The notes under the pieces were generated by a model. That model was not told the origin of the DNA. It saw nothing but the letters and a program-made list of their open reading frames with translations, and did no database searches. A DNA stretch of 64,000 nt from Albugo candida. Lineage: Eukaryota; Oomycota; Peronosporomycetes; Albuginales; Albuginaceae. Shown here one piece after another: positions 30,844 to 40,614 of this stretch (position 1 is its first letter; every line of letters starts with the position of its first letter). A program made the translations under genes and the position numbers. Location of the stretch: contig CAJNAR010000166.1 in the NCBI GenBank assembly GCA_905220665.1, positions 479,718 to 543,717 on the forward strand. Reading direction: 5' to 3'.

Positions 30844-32011
30844 GTTGCTTGCTGGTGAGTGGTTTTATAAGTGGAAGAAAGAAGTCAAAGTATAAATCCG
30901 GAGAAAAGAAGTCAATTTCCTTCTGAGAGTGCAAAAATTATAGAGCGCACCAAACAGACGGTGCAAGAGAGTGATTGAGCGGTAAAGCATAACCATCAGG
31001 TGTACCTGTCATAATAGATATTAAGCAGGATACGATTTCACATTACATATTCAAGTATAGGATAGCCCCTGCCCGTTTTTATATACTGCGTGTTCAAAGC
31101 ATCAACCAGGCACGTATGTCACCATGTTAGGGCGCGCTATACGGATAATGCACAATATCGCGACATATTCTGATGCATCCGTATGTCTTCTCTATATCAG
31201 ACCCTCTCAGTGCAACAACACTAAGAAATGTATACGTGTACATCATCATGATGCGCAGAACATCGCGGTTGTCAATCAGCATGCCATTAATGGAGAATCT
31301 ATAAGTTTTAGATGTACACTCTTGTAAGATCTACATTCATGTCTATTTAAATTAGTACTCTCACAACTTTTTCTTTTTCTTTTTTTTGCAAAATACATAC
31401 ATAATTTTACATTTCTAATTAATTACCCCCACACACACCCTAAATTGTTGTGCCAATAACTTCACTCAGGAATTATTTGTGATTGGCTAGTACACAGAAC
31501 ATTCCAGCTGTGATAGGCTAATACATGTGACAAATTCTGTTTGACACATAGCATTTGAGCATCAGACTCACGGAAAATGCAGGTGCAGCAATTGCGGAAA
31601 ATAGCCATAACAAGCGGGGTTGCGGAATTCCGGTTAAAAAGCTCAGATTCAGGACAAGCTTGAGCAAAAAATTAGATATTTTTTCCTTCACAGAATTTTT
31701 CATGATACATTTTATTTTCGGCCGTTAGTGTATAATTGCTTTTGCATCTTTACAACGCATTATAGCTCAACAACCTGGCAATGAATCGTCGATCAATGAT
31801 GAATGTTTAGCTCAGTTGAAGGTATCTATATTACTAGATTAGCCTTAGACGTAAATGACTTTTATTAGTTAGACAGGTAAACTTCTTTGTCTTCAAGAAA
31901 GTTATGGGAGTAATAATTCAAGTAGGCATGACGTAATCTAAATGAAAAAAAACAAATGTAATTAAAAAAGAAGTTGTCGGAATATCAACACGCAAATAAA
32001 AAAATAAGAAT
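30844..32011. other. AT-rich intergenic region
   Basis: This holds the promoter of the acidic PX gene at its left end. Further right there is an imperfect short duplication (GTGATTGGCTAGTACA near 31481 and GTGATAGGCTAATACA near 31510). No gene, RNA gene or transposase was recognised. Confidence 0.45.
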
Positions 32012-32775
32012 ATCGTTATTCAGCACTCTCCTTTTCCGTAATCAGCACTTAGCTCCCATTGATTAATGGATTAGTGGCCTTTGGTTGGTTGAAAAAGTAT
32101 GACAGAATAAGAAAAGTAAAATTACGGGAATCGTTATTCAGCCCCCACCCTCCATAAACTAATGGCAATTGTAGCCTCTGATTGGTCTGAATAGATGCAA
32201 CGGAATAATTAAAAAATATATAAGTCACACTTGACTCCTTCAACTTCAATATACATACCTGTAGGCTTGACGACATCTACAATGGGCTATCCTTGCGCTC
32301 ACGCTTTTCGTCACCAAGTAATACCGCTGTCTGCTAATGATTTTGATCAGCATTGGTGACTGGTACAACCAATACCAGTTCAAATTGAGGGTGGGACCAT
32401 GCCGATTGGCATTGAGATAGCATTGAAGAGGATAAATGATGAGTATGGGAATGCTTCCAATCATCGTGAGCGTGCGCTACTAGACTATGTCTTGGCAGTC
32501 ACAGAGACAGAAACTCGCGATCCTGTGCAAGGCGCACGCGTGGTAGGCCATGGAGCTCAACGCAGCGACTTCCATCGAAGTTTGAGCATGTTAGCGCTGC
32601 TTTGGATGCTCCTGTGCATCGCCGAAGACGTAAAAAAATGCCAAAAGACAGGTCACAATGCCAGAACCTGCCGTCAGGGAGCAATAAAAGGACCAACAGC
32701 ACTAACAACACCAGCAACACCTGCAGCAGTAGATACAGACTAAGATTAAATAGTACAAAAATTTGCAGAAACCGT

Positions 32776-32806
<31 letters not shown>

Positions 32807-33006
32807 TATATTTCGTTGCATTCAATCAGACCAATCAGAGGCCACGAGTTTCATAAATTATTGAATGGTGCGGGCTGCTATACGATCCCGTGATTCATTT
32901 TTATTTATTCTCTTATATTTGTTTCAACCAATCAGTGGCCACAATTGCCATTAATTTATGGAGGATGAGTGCTGATTAAAAAAAAGGCGAGTGCTGAAAA
33001 ACGGTT
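32012..33006. mobile_element. Degenerate foldback MULE-like DNA transposon
   Basis: Two arms of about 200 nt are inverted repeats at roughly 70% identity by eye: 32012-32202 and 32814-33006. Matching blocks include GCCTCTGATTGGTCTGA (32173-32190) against its reverse complement (32826-32843), the TTATTCAGCACTC outer end, and ATTAATGG blocks. Each arm itself contains two related tandem units starting TTATTCAGC. Between the arms lies a Mutator-like transposase remnant. Long inverted repeats of this size are typical of MULEs. The target-site duplication could not be identified. A run of 27 T (32779-32805) sits at the inner edge of the right arm. Confidence 0.6.
32240..32743 (+). pseudogene. Mutator-like transposase remnant (SWIM finger and zinc knuckle)
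   Basis: The plus frame reads ..TSTMGYPCAHAFRHQ.. then ..NDFDQHW and a stop (TGA near 32357), then continues open from 32399 for 114 codons. GYPCAHA..DFDQHW resembles the C-terminal half of the SWIM zinc finger of MULE transposases. KKCQKTGHNARTC near 32634-32670 resembles the GHNxRTC zinc knuckle found at the C-terminus of many MULE transposases. The catalytic DDE domain is absent. It lies within inverted arms, consistent with an internally deleted element. The identification rests on motif similarity. Confidence 0.5.
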
Positions 33007-33055
33007 CACAAAAACAAAATAAAAAAAAAGAGTAAAGCTTGAATTTCTACATAAT

Positions 33056-33128
33056 TGGAGAAGCTGGGCATCGATCCCAGTACCTCTCGCATGCTAAGCG
33101 AGCGCTCTACCATCTGAGCTACATCCCC
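33056..33128 (-). tRNA. tRNA-Ala (AGC)
   Basis: The 73-nt cloverleaf reads on the minus strand from 33128 to 33056. The acceptor starts GGGGATG and pairs with CTTCTCC, including the G3-U70 pair that defines alanine tRNAs; one U-U mismatch sits at position 6-67. The D arm has an intact A box (TAGCTCAGATGG). The anticodon stem-loop is CTCGCTTAGCATGCGAG with anticodon AGC. The T arm CTGGGATCGATGCCCAG contains the ATCGATG loop typical of eukaryotic tRNA-Ala. CCA is not encoded and there is no intron. The retrotransposon fragment starts 2 nt beyond its 5' end. Confidence 0.92.
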
Positions 33129-33129
33129 C
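33114..33129. repeat. Target-site duplication, original copy (inside tRNA-Ala)
   Basis: CTGAGCTACATCCCCC occurs here, as tRNA nt -1 to 15 read on the minus strand, and again exactly at 33409-33424 after the solo LINE 3' end. The 16-bp perfect direct repeat flanks the insertion. Confidence 0.8.
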
Positions 33130-33408
33130 TCCAATTTGCAAACCACGGTACTTTTGGACCATTCTTACAACTTTACAAACTTACCACTTAACAACTTTAC
33201 AACTTTCAACATCTAACCGTTACACGATGGACACACTCTCGTACTGTAGTGGTGAACGCTACCGCACTGCAGCACTAGCAACGAGGGACATATTATCAAC
33301 TCTCACAGGTATTCTCGAACCGTTTTTATATGTATATATGTTATTTAAGATAGCCTAGGCAACTAGAGAAGTCAGTTAGTCTAATTCTAGTAATATAGAC
33401 ACCTTCAA
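33130..33408 (+). mobile_element. Solo 3' end of family A LINE
   Basis: About 279 bp nearly identical to the 3' UTR of family A (compare 47333-47610). It starts at CCAATTTGCAAACC and ends at ..GACACCTTCAA. It contains no coding sequence of the element. It is a strongly 5'-truncated copy inserted 1 bp upstream of the mature 5' end of tRNA-Ala and flanked by the 16-bp duplication. Confidence 0.85.
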
Positions 33409-33424
33409 CTGAGCTACATCCCCC
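33409..33424. repeat. Target-site duplication, second copy (tRNA-Ala fragment)
   Basis: Identical to 33114-33129. It is followed directly by the 5' end of the first full-length LINE (ACTTCTCAATTTGCCGGC). Confidence 0.8.
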
Positions 33425-33517
33425 AACTTCTCAATTTGCCGGCTACTAAGTGACCCGCCAATTTAGTAAAAACAACTCGAAAAAACAACTTTTTTCAACT
33501 CCTTCCTCTCGAAAACA

Positions 33518-36025
33518 ATGGTTCAAGTCGACATATCGACACAACCCAGGGTGCTAGCGTCCACTTGTAGTGACGTGGCAACCCTCATGAGTCACCCAGC
33601 CTTGGGTGATTGCATGATTGTTGATTCGTCATCACCCCTGTGTGATGACGTGGAAAGTACCCCCACCCCCTGTTTGACGGTACAGGGTAATACCGGTACT
33701 ACCGGTGTAGGATGTGGTACCGGTGGTACAAGCGGTACTGTCGTTGCCCCGTCACAGGGTGACGAAAAGGCAACTGCAACTGAAAGTGTGGACGACACCA
33801 AAGGTCCCACTTTGGCAGAAATAATCAAGTCGCAGGAGTCCTTGCGTAAGGACCAGGCTAGAGCTCGAGCGAAATTTCGCGTAGAGCTCGCAAAGCCGAA
33901 AGCCTCGGATATCGAGGCTATACTGCAGCTATATGCTGATGGGGAGCACCCGGATTGGTCTGTTCTGTCTGCTAAATTGGAAGCAGCAAGACCTTTCCAA
34001 ATCCGGAAAGCAACCTTCCCGATGGTCTTGGAGACGGGCCAGTCCTTGACCCGTACTCCAAATGGAAAAATACTAACATCCCTGATGCGAGACCACGGTA
34101 ATCCGGTTTTTGAAAGCCTCCTGGAGAGCCGGTCAATCGCTCAGGTGTCCAAAATGCCTGGGGGAAACATCAGAGTGATGGTCACCACAGCGGATGCCTG
34201 CCAACAGTTGGAGTGTCAGCCGGTGACTATCCTTGGGGAGAAGTACTTTTTTCGGGAGTTTGATACTCTTGAAACAAAGTACTACCTCGATGTTTTCGGC
34301 GTAGGCGTGGAGGAAGAACGGAACAACATTCTCCGTGCTCTTCACCAACTCGGGTGTCAAGTGGTATATGACACCTTTCGCGAGACGGTTCCAACCAAAG
34401 AGGTGGTAATGTCGACTTGGAGAGTCTACTTTGGCTGCTCAACGTGTCCCCAACAACTGGTTAGAGTTGGTAAAGTGATTGAACAAATCGCTTACGACAA
34501 ACAGCTCTACCCAGTACGGGGTAAGAATGCTCCTATTCCAACGGAACGACCACGTTTTGGTCAACGTGGTCCTTACTGCTTGGATTTGGGTGCTGCAATA
34601 TACACGGGAACACGGCAACAACCAAAGGAAAACAAAAAGAACAACACAAAACAACCAAACACAACTCACACTCAGCCTCAGAATCAAAAGCAAGCAAAAT
34701 CGCAACAAGAAAAACAAAAACAAACAACCGCGCCAACGGCAGTCGTGGTGGTCCCAAAAAAGGTGGAGAAGCCAATTCAAATTCAGGAATTGGAGACGAG
34801 GCGACCGGAGCGCAAAAATTCCGACCAAATTTCGTTGGAGCTCAACAGTCCTCCCTCTATCTCACCACCAGGGTCACCAGACTTATCACAGACCACTCCC
34901 CCCATCCTACATTTAAAAAGTCAATCATCTTCCCATCCACGGGTGGAGAAGGATGGTGACACATACATGCAGTTGGCATGGACGCGAGGAAAGCGTAATC
35001 GAACTGAGCCGTTCGACCAAATGGTTTCCAATGCACCACCTCGTGCGCTCCCAGCGTTGGCGACAAGCAAGTACTTTGCTGTGCTCGCAACCATGGAGGT
35101 GGATGTCGAAGAAGTTCAAGCGGTTGCCAATCCGGCGCATGGCAATCGCATTCAAATTATTCCCGTGAAAGCACGGATGCCAAAAGAGGTAGCCACTTCG
35201 AAAGAGGCGGCACACTTTTATAAGAAGCGTCATACAACGGTGGAAAAAGCAGAGCGACCAACTCGAATTGGTGAAATCGGAGAGCTCATGGAAATGGATT
35301 CCAAAAATGCACTCCACCAGCTTCGACCGGACAAGCTGGTCCAAGCCGATGCGTGCATCCCACATGTGCGTAGGCTGGTACAATTTTGTACTAACCCGGA
35401 CCAAATCATCCGGGCAGCATTAGATCATCCCATCACCATGCATGGGGTGCTTATTTCATGCATGGAGTCGAATGATCCTGCGTTGGACGAAGTAGCACAT
35501 CTACTTCTCATCAATCGCGTTTTTGCAGCGCACAATCTCGGCGAAGATGTCACATTTACGACGCGATGGAATCGCCACGTTGGTGGAAAAGTTCCCTCCA
35601 AGAGAGCTGTATTGTTCGAGAAAGTGATGCCTTGGTGGAGGTCAGTGCCGGACACTGTTCACGGTTTGACTCGGGCGACCAAAGCTCTCGCATTATTGGA
35701 ATTGTTATTTATGTCTACTGCCCCGACATTTTACACAAACGATCACTGGATCCACTATCTCACCGATAGACCAGTGATCTGGATTCCGGGTCACCATTGT
35801 CGTTTACTCCCCATCAATGTGCTTATCTTGTTGTTACGCTCCGACGTGGGCATAAAGTGTTGGTCGCAATGGTTTGGTGGTAAATGGCAAGGACTTCTCT
35901 GTGGCGATATCGGCGAGCTCTCAGTCAATCTCAGTTTTTTCCCTGAAGAGAAAGCAACACTTCACCTCTCAAAAGAAGATGGTGAAATGAGGTTGATTGC
36001 CGGTCCACTTCAGCGTGAATGCTAA
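33518..36025 (+). CDS. LINE family A ORF1 protein (copy 1, intact)
   Basis: An 835-aa open frame with ATG start (MVQVDISTQPRV). The N-terminal 90 residues are Thr/Gly/Ser-rich and low complexity. Residues about 95-370 form a compact region that is well conserved between families A and B (blocks MVLETGQ, LMRDHGNPVFESLLE, KMPGGNIRVMVTT, FREFD, YFLDVFG-like, STWRVYF). A Gln/Asn/Lys-rich linker follows (about 370-480). A second conserved region runs to the end (MPKEVATSKEAAHFY, VGGKVPSKR, TNDHWI, PGHHCRLLP). I see no CCHC zinc knuckle and no clear coiled coil. By position it should be the RNA-binding ORF1 protein that packages the transcript; the biochemical role is inferred. Confidence 0.85.
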   Translation: MVQVDISTQPRVLASTCSDVATLMSHPALGDCMIVDSSSPLCDDVESTPTPCLTVQGNTGTTGVGCGTGGTSGTVVAPSQGDEKATATESVDDTKGPTLAEIIKSQESLRKDQARARAKFRVELAKPKASDIEAILQLYADGEHPDWSVLSAKLEAARPFQIRKATFPMVLETGQSLTRTPNGKILTSLMRDHGNPVFESLLESRSIAQVSKMPGGNIRVMVTTADACQQLECQPVTILGEKYFFREFDTLETKYYLDVFGVGVEEERNNILRALHQLGCQVVYDTFRETVPTKEVVMSTWRVYFGCSTCPQQLVRVGKVIEQIAYDKQLYPVRGKNAPIPTERPRFGQRGPYCLDLGAAIYTGTRQQPKENKKNNTKQPNTTHTQPQNQKQAKSQQEKQKQTTAPTAVVVVPKKVEKPIQIQELETRRPERKNSDQISLELNSPPSISPPGSPDLSQTTPPILHLKSQSSSHPRVEKDGDTYMQLAWTRGKRNRTEPFDQMVSNAPPRALPALATSKYFAVLATMEVDVEEVQAVANPAHGNRIQIIPVKARMPKEVATSKEAAHFYKKRHTTVEKAERPTRIGEIGELMEMDSKNALHQLRPDKLVQADACIPHVRRLVQFCTNPDQIIRAALDHPITMHGVLISCMESNDPALDEVAHLLLINRVFAAHNLGEDVTFTTRWNRHVGGKVPSKRAVLFEKVMPWWRSVPDTVHGLTRATKALALLELLFMSTAPTFYTNDHWIHYLTDRPVIWIPGHHCRLLPINVLILLLRSDVGIKCWSQWFGGKWQGLLCGDIGELSVNLSFFPEEKATLHLSKEDGEMRLIAGPLQREC

Positions 36026-39000
36026 GGGCTCCTCGATTATTCCAACGTGGAACAATATCTCAGCACTCACGGTGAATGTCAATGGAATTCATAAAAATGG
36101 TCATCTTTTTATCGACCACATCCTATCACAACACTCCATTTGTTGTGTTCAAGAAACCAAGTTTCACGATCACAACCAACTGGACTCATTTCAGTTTTTA
36201 TTATCCTCAAAAATGCAGCACAAAATGTTTGTCAATGATCACAACAGTGCATTTCTACATCCGACTCAAAACCGCAGTGGCGGCGTCATGACAATTCTTC
36301 GTTCGGACTTTCCCGGTTACTCAACAGCTGAAGAACTTACCGAACGAAGCATTCGAAATCGTTATTTGGTTTTGCGTCTTCTCATTCACGATGCACCGGT
36401 GTATATTCACAATGTATATGCACCGGTCACGGCCGAGGAACGAGTGGGTTTTTATGATTTATTGCTTTCCAACACTTTCGAATCGACCGCAACACATATC
36501 GTATTTGGTGATTTCAACACGCCACTCGATTCAGCTATCGATGCTTCGAGTGGAACAATTCGACACGAACCAAGTCAATTAGCGTGTTTGGAATGGCTTT
36601 CACAGTTGGGTGTGGTAGACGCTTGGCGAATCCAACATCCGACTGAAAAAGTATTTACAGGACCATTACCGCGCAAGAATCGATTAGACTATATCTGCAT
36701 GTCGGAAGAGCTATTCAATATGGTATACAAAACCTCTGAGTATTTTCGTCCACGACATGCGGGAGATCATCTGGCACAAAAAGTAACTTTTGCAAATCCA
36801 ACTCAATCTCCGGGACGAGGATATTGGAAATGTTCATTACGATTATTTGAATATCCTAAAGTTGTCGAAGCAATCAAATTGGAAGCGAATTTGGTGCTCG
36901 AACAGTTACGGACAACTTCGAATCCCGGTAAAATGTGGGAAAGTTGGAAGACGAAAATCAAGAAACAGCTTCAAACCATTGAAAAAAAGGTTGCAAAAGA
37001 TAGCCGACGTGATGTTGAGTCTAGCCAGCGTGTTTTGGAAGTCGCAGCAGCTCGCTATCGCATCCAAGACACCAATGAGTCACGGTATTTTTACGAATCG
37101 AGTCTCCAACAATTTAAAATTTCAGTCGAAAACAACGCGAAATACAACCAAGATGAAAGCTTCGACCATCACGTGAAGCATATGGAAAACTCTTCAAAGC
37201 ATTTTTTTCGCCCTCCGGATAGTTCTTGTCGTCGCGTGCCGATCGAAAATGTTACCAAAAAATGTGGTACCGTGACATCGAACCCGAGGGAGATTATTGA
37301 CGAATTCAGACATCATTGGGGTGGCGTCATGGGCTCTGTTTATAGCTCTGAGACTGACTCACATGTTCCAAGTGAAAGAAAGCAAAAAAAGTTACTCGAT
37401 TCGATTCAAGTTTCACTTGCCTCAGCAGAGCAAGAACGTCTCTCAACTCGGTTAAGTACGACCGAGATGGCGGAAGCGATCAAGCACATGCGGAGTAGTT
37501 CTTCTCCAGGTATGGATGGACTACCAGCTGCATTTTATCAGCTTGATCCGGAAACGTTTGGCGAGTGTCTGAAGATCGTGTTCGAATATCAGCTGGAAAG
37601 AGGAATTCTACTGCGATCACAACGTCACTCAGCAATCACACTTTTATACAAAAAAGGATCACGAGGTGATCCTGGCAACTATCGACCGATCGCACTACTT
37701 TGCGTCGATGTGAAAGTACTTTCAAAAGTGTTGGCGTATCGATTGCAACGTTTTTTGCCAAAATTGATCCATCAAGATCAAAAAGCATTTGTGCGCGGAA
37801 GGTCAATGCATCATCATATTCGACATCTCACCGACATCCAAGACTTGGTCACTCATCGTGGGGAGGAAGCTTATGCGACTTTTCTCGACTTTGAGAAAGC
37901 TTATGATCGAGTCAATTGGACGTACATGTTTCGCGTTTTGGAAAAGATGGGCGTTGGAAAAGTTTCATCGACTGGGTTCGTCTTTTGTACAATAACACAA
38001 AGGCGCAGTTGATGATTAATGGAAATATCACACCGTCCATTACACCACAACGTGGAGTGAAACAAGGTGATCCTCTCTCAGCATTACTTTTTCTGATGAC
38101 GATCGAACCTTTGGGAAATTTACTTCGACAACATGAAGAACATGGAATTTGGATTAATGGCACGACTGTCGCAACTGGATTATTTTTTGCGGACGATTCG
38201 ACATTGCTTTCAGAGACACCAAATGGTTTTGACGCAACTCGAACTCGTCCAAGTCTATTGCGATGGATCGGGTGCGAAACTCAACTTGAGTAAATCATCT
38301 TTGCTCTCGTTGAATCGGACGAAGCCGTGTCCATGTATTCCCAATTTGACCATAATGGGTCCGGAGGATTCGGTCAAGTATTTGGGTATTCCGTTCGGCC
38401 AGAAACCAACTCATTCGATGGTTATTTCAACTCTCGACAAGCGTTTTTACGATGGGTTTGGTGTATGGTTTCGACGAGCACGAACTGTTCGTGGTCGACT
38501 ACTGGTTGCGCAGACGATGATTTTATCACGTTTGTGGCATTACACGATGCACGTAGACATACCAGCAGCGACAATTCGACAGTGGCAATCGATGTTAAAT
38601 CGATTTGTGCTTGGTCGGAAACACAAAAAAGATTCAAAACATGTTCACCTACTCAGCAAAGAGTTTATATATCTTCGCCGACAAGATGGTGGACTACAAG
38701 TTCCTTTTTTGGTGGGACGACTAAAGCTACAACGTATTCAATTCCTTCAGCAGTTTGCATCCGATGCGTCAACAATTATTCCTGCGAATTGGACAACTGC
38801 TTCGACGGAATTATTCCAACTTATCCAACCTTCCTTTGGACCACACAAGCCGATGGATATATTCACCATCGCACCAAATCGACATGGGAAAATGGTTCAA
38901 TGGGAGAGCATATCGTCATGGTGGAAACAAGCATTTAGAATGTGGCATCAGATGGAGTGGAGCATTTCAATATCAGATTTAAATGTTTCACAACGCCGTC

Positions 39001-40192
39001 AGTACTACATGGAACAGCCGATGTGGTTCCACTGGGACCAAAAATTACATTACGAAGCTGCTACTCGTCATCCGAGTACGCAGAACGTTTGGTACAATCT
39101 TGGCATGGTGGATGAACCACATCGAACATTTCGAAAAACGTTTGCTACACTTTTCGACGTTCGAAGTTTGCAAGACTTTTTTCGTGAAAGCGACACATGG
39201 CCAACGAAGGAAGATTTCGTCGCCAACTATTACAACGACGAAGAGCTAAACACATCGGATATGGCTGAAGAAAAGTTGCTGAGTCGACTTTACAATGAAG
39301 TCACTCAGATTCTCCAGCGTATCCACTTGACGATTGGTCTCATCACTTGGATTATACCAACCACAAGTGGCAGATCATTTTATGTGGGAGTAACAAGCAA
39401 GGAAAGGAAACATTATTTTCCATCTATTCCACGCTCACAACTCTCACGAATCGTCTGGAAACCTCCCGAACCAACCAAGAGTCATCCGATGTCGACACAT
39501 TGGTCATCACGGGAGAGATCGGACGCACTGGATTCAGAACGAGTTCGAACTTTTATGGCTACATCACGGCATCTTCGAAAACGTGTATTACCAATTTTCG
39601 AGGATTTACAGTTTCGTATCGCCTTTCGAATGTTGCCAGTTCGATCTCGTTTCTGGTTCTTAACAAATATTCAGCCCGACATTATCTTGTGCACGCAGCC
39701 TTCGTGTGGGGCAGTGGAATCCGATCAACATCTCTTTCTAGAGTGCGATCACACGGCACAGTTATGGAGGGAGTTACTCCCTAGTTGGGATCAGTTATTC
39801 TCCTCGAGACCACGTTGGACGCATATTGCATGTGCAATCGTACCAACACTACGGTCGGATTGGAAAGACTATTCGACATTATCTCAGATTTATGGCTTGC
39901 ATTGCAAGCGGTGACACTGCACTTCGTCTGGACCGATCGGAATCGTCGTTTGTTCGATCAACGATCAGCAACTCCGACAGTTCCAGCACTTTCCGTCATT
40001 TACACCACGTTTAGTGCGCACGTTCGGTACTTTCGAAGACAGTGTTACGACCAAGAGGAACGCATTCAGCTTGCAAAGGTACTGGATCAACTCGCAACGC
40101 AGGGATCATTTGGTGGATTTTTCAGCAGTCGAAGATCATTGCTGCGGGTCCGGCACAGGCGAGTGGAACGGCAAGTGCAACTCGGGTCCTAG
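35997..40192 (+). pseudogene. LINE family A ORF2 (endonuclease-reverse transcriptase), copy 1, frameshifted
   Basis: It encodes an APE-type endonuclease (ICCVQETKF, VFGDFNTPLD, NRLDYICMS, HAGDHLA), a reverse transcriptase (LDFEKAYDRVNW, GVKQGDPLSALLF, LFFADDSTLL) and a C-terminal CCHC finger of the zf-RVT type (CTQPSC..H..C). Compared with the other copies there are three lesions: one A lost from an A-run near 37960, GT lost near 38227, and one T lost near 39873. The last frame ends at 40192 with the same C-terminus as the other copies. There is no AUG between an in-frame TGA (35994-35996) and the endonuclease domain, so initiation is unusual. Confidence 0.85.
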
Positions 40193-40614
40193 TCCTAGTT
40201 GGACGGCGTTGTTCAGCCTAGTGTGGCGCACACCAATGTGCACAGTACTTTTGGACCATTTTACAACACACGGTAGTTTTGGACCATTTTTTCACAATTT
40301 TTTACAACTTTCAACATCTATCCGTTACACGATGGATACACTCTCGTACTGTAGTGGTGAGCGCTACCGCACTGCAGGACTAGACATATTATCATCTCTC
40401 ACAGGTATTTCACGAAATGTTTTTTATATGTATATATGTTATTTAGGATAGCCTAGGCAACTAGAGAAGTTAGTTTAGTCTAATTCTAGCAATATAGACA
40501 CCTTCAACTGAGCTAGACAGGCACTTCTCAATTTGCCGGCTACTACGTAAGCCGCCAAATTAGTACAAAACAACTCGAAAAACTACCTTTTTCAACTCTT
40601 TCCTCTCGAAAACA

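Larger units (their letters stand above)
33426..40522 (+). mobile_element. LINE family A, copy 1 (near full length, ~7.1 kb)
   Basis: L1-like non-LTR retrotransposon: 5' UTR about 92 bp, ORF1 33518-36025, ORF2 35997-40192 with three frameshifts, 3' UTR to about 40507, then a 15-bp tRNA-Lys-like piece to 40522. There is no poly-A tail. Its left flank is the tRNA-Ala repeat but its right flank is the tRNA-Lys-like repeat, so the two flanks do not match. Confidence 0.9.

Noticed and set aside
32779..32805. T27 tract as the poly-A tail of a minus-strand retrotransposon
   Set aside because: It lies at the inner edge of a DNA-transposon arm, with no retroelement sequence on either side; the LINEs here have no poly-A tails.
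33056..33128. Possibility that the tRNA-Ala is a SINE head or pseudogene
   Set aside because: The cloverleaf, anticodon, T loop and G3-U70 pair are all intact; only one acceptor mismatch is present and no SINE body follows.
33226..33357. A ~43-codon frame in the LINE 3' UTR (MDTLSYCSGERYRTA..), repeated at 40332, 47429 and 56899
   Set aside because: It is similar only because the copies are recent. In copy 1 (40332) it is altered by a deletion and a shift, and family B lacks it, so there is no sign of selection for a peptide.
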